DNA of 64,000 nt from an uncultured Acetatifactor sp. (GTDB lineage Bacteria; Bacillota; Clostridia; Lachnospirales; Lachnospiraceae): NCBI GenBank assembly GCA_910577665.1, contig CAJTOJ010000017.1, positions 1 to 64,000 of the forward strand, read 5' to 3'. Shown piece by piece: positions 8,853 to 18,586 of the stretch (position 1 is its first letter; each line of letters begins with the position of its first letter). A program made the position numbers and the translations under genes. Under the pieces are notes generated by a model. It saw only the letters and a program-made list of their open reading frames with translations. It searched no databases and was not told the origin of the DNA.

Positions 8853-10946
8853 ATGGCAAAATATCTGGTTATCGTAGAATCACCTGCGAAGGTAAAGACC
8901 ATCAAGAAATTTCTGGGGAGCAACTATGAAGTGGCGGCCAGTAACGGGCATGTGCGGGATCTGCCCAAGAGTTCCCTGGGCATTGATGTGGAACATGGGT
9001 ATGAACCCAAATATATTACCATTCGGGGAAAGGGAGATCTGCTGGCAGCGTTGCGTAAGGAAGTGAAAAAGGCAGAGAAAATCTATCTGGCAACGGACCC
9101 GGACCGGGAGGGGGAAGCCATCTCCTGGCATCTTTATTTCGCATTAAAGCTGGAGGACAAGAAAGTATACCGTATCACGTTCAATGAGATCACCAAGAAC
9201 GCGGTGAAGGAGTCCCTGAAAAATGCCCGGGAGATCAATATGAACCTGGTGGATGCCCAGCAGGCCAGGCGTGTACTGGATCGCATGGTGGGATACCGGA
9301 TATCCCCCCTTCTGTGGGAGAAGATCAAGAGGGGACTGAGTGCAGGACGGGTACAGTCGGTGGCGTTGCGTATTATCTGCGACAGAGAGGATGAGATCAA
9401 TGCCTTTGTGCCGGAGGAGTACTGGTCCCTGGATGTGAATCTGCAGGTAAAGGGGGAGAAGAAACCCATTACCGCCAGGTATTACGGTACGCCAAAGGAG
9501 AAAGAGAACATAACAAGCCAGGCGCAGGTACAAAAGATCATGGATTCCTTGAAGGATGCAGCGTACAAAGTTGCAGAAGTGAAGAAAGGGGAGAGGCAGA
9601 AGAATCCTCCCCTGCCCTTTACCACCTCTACCCTGCAGCAGGAAGCCAGTAAGGCGCTGAATTTTTCCACCCAGAAGACCATGCGGCTGGCCCAGCAGCT
9701 TTATGAGGGCGTGGATATCAAGGGAGAAGGTACAGTAGGACTGATCACGTATCTGCGTACAGACTCCACCCGTGTCTCTGAGGAGGCAGAGACCGCAGCT
9801 GCGGCCTTTATCAATTCCCGCTATGGGAAAGAATACCTTGCCAGACAGACAGGGGAGAAGAAGGGGAGCCAGAAGATCCAGGATGCCCATGAGGCCATCC
9901 GTCCTACGAATCTGGAAAGGATCCCTATGGAGATCAAGGAACAGCTGCCCAGGGATCTGTTCAGACTCTACCAGCTGATCTGGAAGAGATTTGTGGCCAG
10001 CCGCATGAGTCCGGCAAAATATGCCACCACCTCTGTGAAGATCCAGGCAGCGGACAGGATGTTCGCCCTCTCCGCATCTGTCAGAAAATTTGACGGATAT
10101 CTGAGCGTCTACTCTACTGAGGAAGACAAAGAGGAAGGGAATGCCCTGTCCGGAGAACTGGGCAAGGAAAGTGTCCTCTCTTTCCTGGACTTTGACCCCA
10201 GGCAGCATTTTACACAGCCGCCAGCCCATTATACGGAAGCCACCCTGGTAAGGGCCCTGGAGGAGCTGGGCATCGGCCGTCCCAGTACCTATGCACCTAC
10301 TATCACTACCATCCTGGCCAGGCGTTATGTGGCAAAGGAGAACAAGAACCTGTATGTCACGGAGCTTGGGGAGGTGGTGAACCATATGATGAAGGAGGCT
10401 TTCCCCAGCATCGTGGATGTGAATTTTACAGCCAACATGGAGGCCCTGTTAGACGGAGTGGAAGAGGGCAATGTGAAGTGGAAGACCATTGTGTCCAACT
10501 TCTATCCCGATCTGGATGAGGCTGTGAAGAAGGCAGAGCAGGATCTGGCGGAAGTGACTATTGCGGACGAAGTCAGCGATGAGGTCTGTGAGCTATGCGG
10601 CAGACAGATGGTGATCAAATACGGTCCCCATGGCAGGTTCCTGGCATGCCCCGGATTTCCGGAATGCCGTAACACAAAGCCTTATTTTGAGAAAATAGGA
10701 GTTGCCTGCCCCAAGTGTGGCAAGGATATTGTGCTGAAGAAGACGAAGAAAGGAAGAAAGTATTACGGCTGCATCGACAATCCCGAATGTGATTTTATGG
10801 TCTGGCAGAAACCTTCAGGGGAGAAGTGCCCAAGGTGTGGATCAGCCCTGCTGGTCAAGGGAAATAAACTGGTATGCGCAAAGGAGCAATGCGGCTATTC
10901 CTGCCAGGCGGAATTGTCTCAGCAAATGTCTCAAAAATCGGAATAA
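8853..10946 (+). CDS. topA: DNA topoisomerase I (type IA)
   Basis: TopA relaxes negative supercoils through a 5'-phosphotyrosyl intermediate. The TOPRIM domain opens at KYLVIVESPAKVKTIKKFLG and holds the acidic TDPDREGEAISWHL motif. The active-site region is GLITYLRTDSTRVS, with Tyr in YLRTDS. ARRVLDRMVGYRISPLLW and GRPSTYAPTITTI are also conserved. Three C-terminal Cys4 zinc ribbons follow: CELCGRQ, CPKCGKD and CPRCGSA. Its 697 residues are normal for Firmicutes. AAAAGGGAG precedes the ATG. In B. subtilis topA also lies in the dprA-to-codY stretch. Confidence 0.97.
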   Translation: MAKYLVIVESPAKVKTIKKFLGSNYEVAASNGHVRDLPKSSLGIDVEHGYEPKYITIRGKGDLLAALRKEVKKAEKIYLATDPDREGEAISWHLYFALKLEDKKVYRITFNEITKNAVKESLKNAREINMNLVDAQQARRVLDRMVGYRISPLLWEKIKRGLSAGRVQSVALRIICDREDEINAFVPEEYWSLDVNLQVKGEKKPITARYYGTPKEKENITSQAQVQKIMDSLKDAAYKVAEVKKGERQKNPPLPFTTSTLQQEASKALNFSTQKTMRLAQQLYEGVDIKGEGTVGLITYLRTDSTRVSEEAETAAAAFINSRYGKEYLARQTGEKKGSQKIQDAHEAIRPTNLERIPMEIKEQLPRDLFRLYQLIWKRFVASRMSPAKYATTSVKIQAADRMFALSASVRKFDGYLSVYSTEEDKEEGNALSGELGKESVLSFLDFDPRQHFTQPPAHYTEATLVRALEELGIGRPSTYAPTITTILARRYVAKENKNLYVTELGEVVNHMMKEAFPSIVDVNFTANMEALLDGVEEGNVKWKTIVSNFYPDLDEAVKKAEQDLAEVTIADEVSDEVCELCGRQMVIKYGPHGRFLACPGFPECRNTKPYFEKIGVACPKCGKDIVLKKTKKGRKYYGCIDNPECDFMVWQKPSGEKCPRCGSALLVKGNKLVCAKEQCGYSCQAELSQQMSQKSE

Positions 10947-10973
10947 ATACGGGTAAAATAGCTGTTTATGCGG

Positions 10974-11002
10974 TTGTAATCTGATTTCGTTTGTGATATG
11001 AT
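10974..11002 (+). promoter_or_regulatory. SigA-type promoter of codY
   Basis: TTGTAA at 10974 and TATGAT at 10997 with a 17-base spacer, placing the start about 115 bases before the chosen codY start. No terminator is visible after topA, so some read-through is likely. Confidence 0.65.
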
Positions 11003-11123
11003 AAGGTTGCATGGAAAACAAAAGACCTTTAAATGCCCTACCCATGCAGACATGGAGAGGGAGGGTACTGACAGCAGAATCTATGATCTTACGTGGCGGG
11101 CGGTGGCAAACGGAGGAGCGGGC

Positions 11124-11909
11124 ATGAGTAGTGTACAGCTATTGGATAAGACCAGGAAGATCGGTAAACTGTTGCATAATAACAATTCCAGCAAGGTGGT
11201 ATTCAATGATATCTGCCAGGTGATGCGCGAGATACTCAGCTCCAATGTGCTTGTGATCAGCCGGAAGGGGAAGGTTCTGGGAGTGGGGAAGTCAGAAGGT
11301 GTGGCGTCCATCACGGAACTGATACACGAGAATGTGGGAGGGTTTATTGACACCATGCTCAACGAACGCCTTCTGGGAGTACTTTCTACCAAGGAGAATG
11401 TGAATCTGGAGACCCTGGGGTTTGAAAGTCCGGAGATTAAGAAGTTCCAGGCTATTATCACACCCATTGAGATTGCAGGGGAACGTCTGGGTACATTGTT
11501 TATCTACAGGTGTGATGTCCAGTATGAGATAGATGATATCATCCTGTGTGAATATGGTTCTACGGTGGTGGGACTGGAGATGCTTCGTGCTGTGAACGAA
11601 GAAAATGCGGAGGAAAACCGTAAGATTGCTGTTGTGAAGTCTGCCATTAGTACCTTGTCTTTCTCGGAGATGGAGGCCATCACACACATATTCGATGAAC
11701 TCAACGGCATGGAAGGGATCCTGGTGGCCAGTAAGATAGCAGACAGGGTGGGAATCACCCGTTCGGTAATTGTCAATGCCCTGCGGAAGTTCGAGAGTGC
11801 AGGTGTCATTGAATCCCGGTCTTCAGGCATGAAGGGTACTTACATTAAGGTGTTGAACGATGTGGTATTTGATGAGATTGAAGAATTGAAACGACAGAAT
11901 AAAACATAA
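11124..11909 (+). CDS. codY: GTP-sensing transcriptional pleiotropic repressor CodY
   Basis: CodY represses or activates stationary-phase, amino-acid and often motility genes in response to branched-chain amino acids and GTP. The N-terminal GAF domain is recognisable (LLDKTRKIGKLL, NVLVISRKGKVLG, PIEIAGERLGTLFIYR), and the C-terminal winged helix carries LVASKIADRVGITRSVIVNA. I start at ATG 11124, giving 261 residues, the usual length, with GGAGGA 7 bases upstream. The frame is open back to 10998, but that extension has no ribosome-binding site and overlaps the promoter. CodY directly precedes flgB, as in B. subtilis. Confidence 0.95.
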   Translation: MSSVQLLDKTRKIGKLLHNNNSSKVVFNDICQVMREILSSNVLVISRKGKVLGVGKSEGVASITELIHENVGGFIDTMLNERLLGVLSTKENVNLETLGFESPEIKKFQAIITPIEIAGERLGTLFIYRCDVQYEIDDIILCEYGSTVVGLEMLRAVNEENAEENRKIAVVKSAISTLSFSEMEAITHIFDELNGMEGILVASKIADRVGITRSVIVNALRKFESAGVIESRSSGMKGTYIKVLNDVVFDEIEELKRQNKT

Positions 11910-12099
11910 TACGGAGTTGGCTTATAAAAGAAGAGAATGCAAATGGCCTGGGGCCGTTCTGCATACATAAGAGAAAATGCCAGAAGGTACCAGAGAACTG
12001 ACAGGAAGCACCAGTAAGCTGCCTACAGGAAGAATGTACCAATGCCATAAAGTGGAATTGCCGGGCAAAAGGATTTGACGGCGAATGCTGATAGTAAAG

Positions 12100-12132
12100 G
12101 GATTTATTGAACAGGCAATAAATCCTTTTTTT
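12100..12132 (+). terminator. intrinsic terminator after codY
   Basis: GGATTTATTG pairs perfectly with CAATAAATCC around a 6-base loop, followed by seven T. It isolates codY from the flagellar operon. Confidence 0.9.
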
Positions 12133-12183
12133 AATGGTGGGACACAGGGCAAGTATATTTCTTCTAAAAAGCTACAAAATGTA

Positions 12184-12211
12184 TTGTTTTTTTGGTGAAA
12201 TTCATTATAAT
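12184..12211 (+). promoter_or_regulatory. SigA-type promoter of the fla/che operon
   Basis: TTGTTT at 12184 and a perfect TATAAT at 12206 with a 16-base spacer, about 50 bases before flgB. No SigD-like box is seen here, so early flagellar genes appear to be under the housekeeping sigma factor. Confidence 0.75.
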
Positions 12212-12263
12212 GGAATAGTATGAGTGAAAAATCCACTCTGCTTGTGCATGAAAGGAGAATGAC

Positions 12264-12659
12264 ATGTTTCAGTCAAACGTATTTGATTATGTGAGGATAC
12301 TGGATAAGGCGGCAGATGCGAGTTGGCAGCGGAATGCTGCGATCTCCAATAACCTTGCAAATGTAGATACGCCTGGTTATAAGAGACAGGACGTTGCTTT
12401 TGAATCCGTTCTGAAGGAGGCCCTGGGGAAGAGCTATTATGAGAGTACCGACCAGAAGGTGGCCAATGCATTGGAAAACAGCAGTCTGAAGGCAAAGCCG
12501 TACATAGACTACGGTACCTTTTCCTACCGTCTGGATAAAAATAATGTGGATGTGGACAACGAGAACGTGATGCTTGCAGAGAACCAGATCAAGTATCAGG
12601 GACTGCTGACCTGTATCAGCCATGAGTTCTCCTGTCTTCAGGCAGTCATGAGGTCATGA
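12264..12659 (+). CDS. flgB: flagellar basal-body rod protein FlgB
   Basis: FlgB is a proximal rod subunit that joins the MS-ring/FliE junction to the rod. The N-terminus has the rod/hook signature in the form NAAISNNLANVDTPGYKRQDV. The C-terminus ends in the coiled segment typical of axial proteins (ENQIKYQGLLTCISHEF). Its 131 residues are typical. AAAGGAG precedes the ATG and this is the first gene of the operon. It is exported through the flagellar type III system rather than by a Sec signal. Confidence 0.95.
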   Translation: MFQSNVFDYVRILDKAADASWQRNAAISNNLANVDTPGYKRQDVAFESVLKEALGKSYYESTDQKVANALENSSLKAKPYIDYGTFSYRLDKNNVDVDNENVMLAENQIKYQGLLTCISHEFSCLQAVMRS

Positions 12660-12799
12660 TACTGCATTGGGAGTTACATGGTTACGATACAGGCTGCAAA
12701 GTTGAAATGGAATTTTCGCACAGGAAAGTCCTGGAACAGGATTGCACTGTCAGGAATATAGTATGGTGTGTCCGCTAGATCGGATATGGGGGTATAATC

Positions 12800-13255
12800 A
12801 TGAGTATGTTTGCTGCTTTTAATGTGAATGCTTCTGGGCTGACAGCCCAGAGATACCGTATGGATGTGATATCAGAGAATGTGGCGAATGCCAATAGTAC
12901 CAGAACGGCGGACGGATCACCCTACCGCAGGAAGGTAGTGGTTTTTGAGGAAAAGGCCGGACAGACCACATTCAGCCATGTCTTAGGGCAGGCATCCCGC
13001 AGGTATGGTACCACGGGACATGGTGTCAAAGTAAGTGGTGTTTTCAAGGATTATGAGACAGAGATGAATATGGTGTATGATCCTTCCCATCCGGATGCAG
13101 ATGAGAACGGGTATGTTACCGGTCCCAATGTGAATATTATCACGGAGATGGTTGACATGATTGATGCCAGCCGTGCCTATGAGGCCAATTCTACAGCCTT
13201 CAATGCCAGCAAGGCCATGGTCCAGCGGGGACTGGAGCTGGCACAGCAGGGTTAG
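12800..13255 (+). CDS. flgC: flagellar basal-body rod protein FlgC
   Basis: FlgC is a proximal rod protein. It shows the axial N-terminal motif (ASGLTAQRYRMDVISENVAN), the middle DPSHPDADENGYVTGPNVN segment diagnostic for FlgC, and the C-terminal helix EMVDMIDASRAYEANSTAFN. Its 151 residues fit the family. The 140-base gap after flgB contains no ORF and no convincing promoter, so FlgC is assumed to be in the same transcript. Confidence 0.96.
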   Translation: MSMFAAFNVNASGLTAQRYRMDVISENVANANSTRTADGSPYRRKVVVFEEKAGQTTFSHVLGQASRRYGTTGHGVKVSGVFKDYETEMNMVYDPSHPDADENGYVTGPNVNIITEMVDMIDASRAYEANSTAFNASKAMVQRGLELAQQG

Positions 13256-13356
13256 TCCGTCAGCACGCTGGATGGCAGATTTCATATAGAGAAAAAAATA
13301 TCATATAACATATAGAGAAAGAAAACATAGTCTAAAAGATAAGGGGAATACATAGT

Positions 13357-13692
13357 ATGGATTTATCAGCAATCACAGGTTCATCCCGCGTGTCCGGGAT
13401 CTCCAACCTGGATCCCGGCACAATGCTGGGAACAGTCACGGAAGAGAAGAAAAAAGCGGAGGGATCGTTGTTCGATACTTTTCTGAATACGGCCATAGAC
13501 AATATCAAAGAGACCAATCATTATCTGTCTAAGGCAGAAGACGAAAAAATCAAGTTTGCCCTGGGGGAGACGGATAATGCCCACGACCTGGGGATAGCGC
13601 TACAGAAGGCGACTTCTGCCCTGCAGTATACGGTAGCGGTTCGTGACAAATTAATGGAAGCCTATAGAGAATTGATGCAGTTGCAGATATGA
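13357..13692 (+). CDS. fliE: flagellar hook-basal body protein FliE
   Basis: FliE is the small adaptor between the MS-ring and the rod. After a variable N-terminus it shows SLFDTFLNTAIDNIKETNHY, the DNAHDLGIALQKATSALQYT motif and the closing VRDKLMEAYRELMQLQI. The last is the almost invariant FliE C-terminus. Its 111 residues and its place between flgC and fliF fit. AAGGGGAA precedes the ATG. Confidence 0.95.
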   Translation: MDLSAITGSSRVSGISNLDPGTMLGTVTEEKKKAEGSLFDTFLNTAIDNIKETNHYLSKAEDEKIKFALGETDNAHDLGIALQKATSALQYTVAVRDKLMEAYRELMQLQI

Positions 13693-13744
13693 TTTTGGGC
13701 GGTTGGGAAAGGGAACGCTTACTAAGAAATAGGGGAGAAGTACC

Positions 13745-15355
13745 ATGGCTGACAAGCTGAAAGGAATACCTGCAAAAGTTCTGGAGTGGTGGAATAAGTT
13801 CACTACTAAACAGAGGACAATCATCATTGCCATGACGGCAGTGGTGGTTTTTACCTTTATCATTGTGATCTATGCATTTACGAGACCGCAATATGTCCAA
13901 CTGATCCGGTGTGAGAGTACTACCCAGTCTGCGAAGGTTATTGACATTCTGGATGGAGCCGGGATATATCACAGGGACTCCACAGACACCCTCACCATAG
14001 AGGTGGAGGAGAGCGATCAGGCCAGGGCCAATTATGCCCTGGCTTCTGCGGGGTTTGTGCCGGATGAACTGAAGATGACAGATTTCCTGCAGAGTGGCAT
14101 GACTGTCACCTCTGCCGACAAGGAGAAGCAGTGGCAGGAGTATAATACAGCGAAGCTGACACGGATGTTTAGTACCATAGGGGCAGTGGAGGATGTTGAC
14201 ATCATCCTGAATGTGCCGGACCAGGTGGGATCCCTGCTGGGACTGGAACAGGAGAGCAGTGCTTATATCCAGCTGAAGCTGAAGGATACCTTCAGTGCAG
14301 CCCAGGCTGCTGGCATGGCCCGTGCTGCGGCAACCGCTTTGGGCAATGCAACCACAGCCAATATTACCATTGTGGACCAGAACAGCAATGTTCTGTTTTC
14401 GGGTGGCGATGATTATATGAACTCCGACTCCCCGACGAATTCCCAGGAACTGCGGGAACAGGCGGAGGCTATGGTGGCCAACCAGTTAAAGAGGGTACTG
14501 CTGGGCACAAACCAGTTTGATAATGTGGAAGTAGCCAGTCGCCTGTCTATTGATTTCGCGGAATATGAAAGGACTGTAAAGGAATATTCTGTGGCATCCG
14601 GCAGGGAAGAAGGATATCTGGCGGAACGGGATCAGTATAACTCGGAAAGCACCAATGGGGTCATGGGGGTTCCCGGCACTACTTCCAATGACGGGAATGA
14701 TAATACCTCCTATGTGAATCCGGACAATGCCAATGGGGAATCTTCCAGTTCGGAGATGCATGAGAAGTTCCTGCCCAACGAAATGATAGAGCATCAGACC
14801 ATTTTGTCGGGAGGCATCAATTACGAGGAATCCTCCATGGGTATCACCATGGTATCCTACCGGGATTACCATGAGGAGTCCGTGAAACGCCAGGGCCTTC
14901 TGGAAGGCATAACCTGGGAAGAATTCAAGAGCAACAATGAACAGGATGTGAAGCTGGAGGTAGATGAGGACTATTACAGGCTGGCTGCTAATGCCACAGG
15001 CATCAGCCAGGACAGGATTACGATCATTGCGTATGAGTCACCTCGTTTTTTTGACAAACCGGGACTGTCGGTCAGTGGTACAGACATTCTGAGCATTGTA
15101 ATGATCCTACTGATCCTGGGTGTGCTGGCATTTGTGGTGCTACGCAGTATGTGGACCAAGAAGGAAGCTGTGGAAGAACAGCAGGAGGAGCTGCCCGTGG
15201 AGAGTATGCTTCAGTCTACACCAGAAGCTGTTGTGGAGACCTTTGAGGTGGAGACCAAGTCAGAGCAGCGTCAGATGATAGAACAGTTTGTAGATGAGAA
15301 TCCCGAAGCGGTGGCCAGCCTGCTGCGCAACTGGCTGAACGAAGAGTGGAGTTAG
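13745..15355 (+). CDS. fliF: flagellar MS-ring protein FliF
   Basis: FliF forms the membrane ring on which the basal body is built. It has a first membrane segment near residues 22-45 (TIIIAMTAVVVFTFIIVIYA), periplasmic ring-building domains, the EQESSAYIQLKLKD and AAATALGNATTANITIVDQN motifs, and a second membrane segment (DILSIVMILLILGVLAFVVL). The cytoplasmic tail, FVDENPEAVASLLRNWL, is the FliG-binding helix. Its 536 residues are typical. GGAGAAGTACC precedes the ATG. Confidence 0.97.
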   Translation: MADKLKGIPAKVLEWWNKFTTKQRTIIIAMTAVVVFTFIIVIYAFTRPQYVQLIRCESTTQSAKVIDILDGAGIYHRDSTDTLTIEVEESDQARANYALASAGFVPDELKMTDFLQSGMTVTSADKEKQWQEYNTAKLTRMFSTIGAVEDVDIILNVPDQVGSLLGLEQESSAYIQLKLKDTFSAAQAAGMARAAATALGNATTANITIVDQNSNVLFSGGDDYMNSDSPTNSQELREQAEAMVANQLKRVLLGTNQFDNVEVASRLSIDFAEYERTVKEYSVASGREEGYLAERDQYNSESTNGVMGVPGTTSNDGNDNTSYVNPDNANGESSSSEMHEKFLPNEMIEHQTILSGGINYEESSMGITMVSYRDYHEESVKRQGLLEGITWEEFKSNNEQDVKLEVDEDYYRLAANATGISQDRITIIAYESPRFFDKPGLSVSGTDILSIVMILLILGVLAFVVLRSMWTKKEAVEEQQEELPVESMLQSTPEAVVETFEVETKSEQRQMIEQFVDENPEAVASLLRNWLNEEWS

Positions 15356-15371
15356 AGAAAGAGGTGTCCAT

Positions 15372-16397
15372 ATGGCCAATAACGCAGTGGGGGAAGAGCT
15401 GAATCTGAAAGGACTCCAGAAGGCGGCAGTGTTGCTGATTGCCCTGGGGCCGGAACGGTCTTCCCAGATATTCAAGCATTTGAAAGAAGATGAAATTGAG
15501 GAACTGACCCTGGAGATCGCCAATACCAGGAGTGTAACCCCGCAGGTGAAAGAGCAGGTCATCAATGAATTCTATGAAGTCTGCCTGGCACAGCAGTACA
15601 TAGCAGAGGGCGGAATCGGTTATGCCAGGGATCTGCTGGAGAAGGCACTGGGTGCCGAGAAAGCCATGGATGTAATTGGTAAGCTGACAGCTTCCCTGCA
15701 GGTGAAGCCTTTCGAATTTGTACGTAAGACAGATGCCAGCCAGCTGATCAACTTCATCCAGGATGAGCATCCCCAGACCATTGCGCTGATCCTGTCTTAT
15801 CTGTCACCGAACCAGGCCGCCATGGTGATGGGTGCACTTCCACCAGACAGACAGGCAGATGTAGCCAGGAGAATTGCGGTCATGGACCGCACCAGTCCGG
15901 ATGTGATAAAGGAAGTGGAAAAAGTGCTGGAGTCAAAGCTTGCAAGCCTGGTGAACCAGGATTACACCATCATTGGTGGTGTGGATGCTGTGGTGGAGAT
16001 CTTGAACACCGTGGATCGGACCACAGAACGTCATATCATGGAGACTCTGGAAATCGAGGCTCCGGAGCTGGCAGAGGAGATCCGGAAGAAGATGTTTGTG
16101 TTCGAGGATGTATTGCTTCTGGACGACCGGGCTATCCAGCGTGTGCTGCGTGATGTGGATAACAGCGACCTGGCACTGGCACTGAAGAATACAAATGAGG
16201 AAGTGCAGAACGCCATCTTCAATAACCTGTCAAAACGTCTGGCTGTAATGATCAAGGAAGATATGGACTTCATGGGACCTGTCCGGATGAAGGATGTGGA
16301 AGAGGCGCAGCAGAAGATTGTAAATGTGATCAGAAAGCTGGAGGATGCTGGTGAAATCGTGATCTCCAGAGGCGGAGGTGACGAGATCGTTGTCTAG
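15372..16397 (+). CDS. fliG: flagellar motor switch protein FliG
   Basis: FliG is the rotor protein that meets the MotA stator and receives the switch signal from FliM. Visible parts are the N-terminal FliF-binding domain (GLQKAAVLLIALGPERSSQI), the EHPQTIALILSYL motif of the middle domain, and the C-terminal torque domain with charged helix FEDVLLLDDRAIQRVLRDVD. Its 341 residues are normal. The gene follows fliF by 16 bases and overlaps fliH if the TTG start chosen there is right. Confidence 0.97.
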   Translation: MANNAVGEELNLKGLQKAAVLLIALGPERSSQIFKHLKEDEIEELTLEIANTRSVTPQVKEQVINEFYEVCLAQQYIAEGGIGYARDLLEKALGAEKAMDVIGKLTASLQVKPFEFVRKTDASQLINFIQDEHPQTIALILSYLSPNQAAMVMGALPPDRQADVARRIAVMDRTSPDVIKEVEKVLESKLASLVNQDYTIIGGVDAVVEILNTVDRTTERHIMETLEIEAPELAEEIRKKMFVFEDVLLLDDRAIQRVLRDVDNSDLALALKNTNEEVQNAIFNNLSKRLAVMIKEDMDFMGPVRMKDVEEAQQKIVNVIRKLEDAGEIVISRGGGDEIVV

Positions 16398-17223
16398 TAA
16401 TCTGTTAAAACAAATGTATACAGTGGTACAGCCGGATGACAAGAGAGTCATTGACACCAACCGGGTGATACAAAGCCGCCTGGAGGAAATAGCGAAAAAG
16501 ACCATTGAGGAACAACGGCAGAGCGGCTTCCTGCCCGGCCTTGATGCCGAGAGGATTGAGATACCACAGGAGGATGTGGCGGCTGAGATAGAGAAGAAAA
16601 GGGCGGAGGCAGAAGAACTCCTGGAACAGGCGAAGACGGAATCCCAGATTATCCGGACAGAAGCCAAGGCGGAGGCAGAACGGATGAAAAGTCTGGCCAG
16701 ATCCCAGGCAGAGGCAGAGAAGGAGCGGATCCGGGAGGAAGCCAGAAGCCAGGGATATGACCAGGGAATGGAACAGGCCAAGGCGCAGGAAGATAAGCTT
16801 ACAGCCAGATACCAGGAAAAAGAGAAAGAACTGGAAGACTTTTACTGTAGGCAGATGGAGGAGCTGGAACCTAAGTTTGTGGATGCCATTACAAGTATCT
16901 ATGAACATATTTTTCATGTGGAACTGGGTTCTTACAGGGAGATACTGACGCATCTGATTGCTTCAACCCTAAGAAAGTTAGAGAGCAGCCGCGAATTTCT
17001 GATCCATGTGTCCAGAGAGGATTATCCGTTTGTGAACATGCAGAAAAAACAGCTTTCTGCAGTGGTCACAAGCGACAGCCTGGATGTGGTGGAGGATATG
17101 GCATTGCATAAGAATGACTGCCTGATTGAAACCGAAGGTGGTATCTTTGACTGTGGCCTGGACACAGAACTGACGGAGTTGAGACAGAGACTTGTGCTGC
17201 TGTCCTGGGCGAAGGAGGAGTAA
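16390..17223 (+). CDS. fliH: flagellar assembly protein FliH
   Basis: FliH is the stator-like peripheral stalk and negative regulator of the export ATPase FliI. The middle is a long Glu/Ala-rich coiled coil (residues about 55-150) and the C-terminus carries the F-ATPase delta/E-like domain (REILTHLIASTLRKLESS, GGIFDCGLDTELTELRQRL). I choose TTG at 16390, eight bases after GGAGGTGA, giving an MSSNLLKQMYTVVQ start; GTG at 16378 overlaps that Shine-Dalgarno. It overlaps fliG by 8 bases and abuts fliI. Confidence 0.9.
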   Translation: MSSNLLKQMYTVVQPDDKRVIDTNRVIQSRLEEIAKKTIEEQRQSGFLPGLDAERIEIPQEDVAAEIEKKRAEAEELLEQAKTESQIIRTEAKAEAERMKSLARSQAEAEKERIREEARSQGYDQGMEQAKAQEDKLTARYQEKEKELEDFYCRQMEELEPKFVDAITSIYEHIFHVELGSYREILTHLIASTLRKLESSREFLIHVSREDYPFVNMQKKQLSAVVTSDSLDVVEDMALHKNDCLIETEGGIFDCGLDTELTELRQRLVLLSWAKEE

Positions 17224-17224
17224 G

Positions 17225-18550
17225 TTGCAGGTACCATCCATACAATTTGAAAAATATACAAAGGTTCTGGAACAGACCCTGTACCGTAAACTGGGAAAAG
17301 TGGTCAATGTGGTAGGACTGACGATAGAATCTTCCGGGCCGGATGCCAGGCTGGGGGATATCTGTCTGATTTATCCAGAGACGGACCAGGGTGGTCCGCG
17401 CCTTTCTATTATGGCAGAGGTGGTGGGTTTTCGGGACAAGAAGACTTTGCTGATGCCCTATGACCCGGTGGACGGGATCGGACTTGGAAGCATGGTGGAG
17501 AATACAGGGCATCCCCTACAGGTGCTGGTGAATGACAGCCTTCTCGGCAAGACCCTGGATGGCCTTGGCCGGCCAGTGGATGGCAGCCCGGTGGAGGGCC
17601 ATCCTTATCTGGTGGAGGCAGCCCCACCGGATCCTATGAGCAGAGAGATCATTGATGAAGTCCTGCCTCTGGGAGTGAAGGCGGTGGACGGACTTCTGAC
17701 AGTGGGCAAGGGACAGAGAATCGGTATATTTGCCGGTTCCGGCGTAGGGAAGTCCACGCTTATGGGTATGTTTGCCCGCAATACCAAGGCGGATATCAAT
17801 GTGATAGCCTTGATCGGAGAGCGTGGTCGCGAAGTGCGGGAATTTATAGAGCGCGATCTGGGGGAGGAAGGCATGAGGCGGTCTGTGGTGGTGGTATCCA
17901 CTTCTGACAGGCCGGCACTGGAGAGAAATAAGGCGGCGAAGACGGCTACCGCCATTGCAGAATATTTTCGGGACCAGGGCAGGGATGTGCTGTTGATGAT
18001 GGATTCTCTGACCCGTTTTTCTATGGCCCAACGGGAAATCGGGCTGGCTAGCGGGGAACCGCCTGTGAGCCGGGGGTATCCGCCCAGTGTCTATTCAGAG
18101 ATGCCCAGGCTCTTAGAGAGGGCAGGAAGGGCTTCCAGGGGATCTATCACAGGGCTCTACACGGTGCTGGTGGACGGCGATGATTTCAATGAGCCGATTA
18201 CAGATACCGCCAGGAGTATTCTGGACGGGCATATTATGTTGAGCAGGAAGCTGGGGCATAAGAACCATTACCCGGCCATTGATGTGTTGCAGAGTATTTC
18301 CAGATGTATGAGCCAGATCGCAGAAAAAGAACACAAGCAGGCGGCAAACCGTCTGAAGAATGTGCTGGCGACTTACAATGAAGCGGAAGACCTGATCAAT
18401 ATCGGGGCGTATAAAAATGGCAGCAATCCTTCCATTGATTATGCCATTACCAAGATTGACACGGTGAATGGATTCCTTTGCCAGGAGACAGATGAAAAGT
18501 TTGCTTTTGAGGAAAGTGTGAGCATGTTACAGGAAATTTTTGCAGACTGA
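17225..18550 (+). CDS. fliI: flagellum-specific export ATPase FliI
   Basis: FliI is the F1-beta-like hexameric ATPase of the flagellar type III exporter. It has the Walker A motif GIFAGSGVGKSTLMGM, the Walker B region DVLLMMDSLTRFSMAQREI, and the export-ATPase signature EPPVSRGYPPSVYSEMPRL. I start at TTG 17225, six bases after AAGGAGG and directly after the fliH stop; the longer frame from 17192 would lie inside fliH. The resulting 441 residues fit the family well. Confidence 0.95.
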   Translation: MQVPSIQFEKYTKVLEQTLYRKLGKVVNVVGLTIESSGPDARLGDICLIYPETDQGGPRLSIMAEVVGFRDKKTLLMPYDPVDGIGLGSMVENTGHPLQVLVNDSLLGKTLDGLGRPVDGSPVEGHPYLVEAAPPDPMSREIIDEVLPLGVKAVDGLLTVGKGQRIGIFAGSGVGKSTLMGMFARNTKADINVIALIGERGREVREFIERDLGEEGMRRSVVVVSTSDRPALERNKAAKTATAIAEYFRDQGRDVLLMMDSLTRFSMAQREIGLASGEPPVSRGYPPSVYSEMPRLLERAGRASRGSITGLYTVLVDGDDFNEPITDTARSILDGHIMLSRKLGHKNHYPAIDVLQSISRCMSQIAEKEHKQAANRLKNVLATYNEAEDLINIGAYKNGSNPSIDYAITKIDTVNGFLCQETDEKFAFEESVSMLQEIFAD

Positions 18551-18586
18551 CATTTTCCGGGCCCATAGGCGGAAAGGGGAGAACCC

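Larger units (their letters stand above)
11910..12263. other. codY-flgB intergenic region
   Basis: This 354-base gap holds a terminator at 12100 and the flgB promoter at 12184, both listed separately. I looked for a c-di-GMP-I or -II riboswitch, common ahead of clostridial flagellar genes, and did not find the conserved core. The first 180 bases contain no ORF or structure I can name. Confidence 0.6.

Noticed and set aside
9144..10385. 413-residue minus-strand ORF opposite topA
   Set aside because: It is the antisense of a certain gene, with composition expected from codon bias; no motif or ribosome-binding site. The same applies to the minus-strand ORFs at 39492-40721, 4509-5612 and 806-1546.
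12133..12263. Possible c-di-GMP riboswitch before flgB
   Set aside because: The conserved GEMM core sequences are absent; only a promoter and ribosome-binding site are seen.
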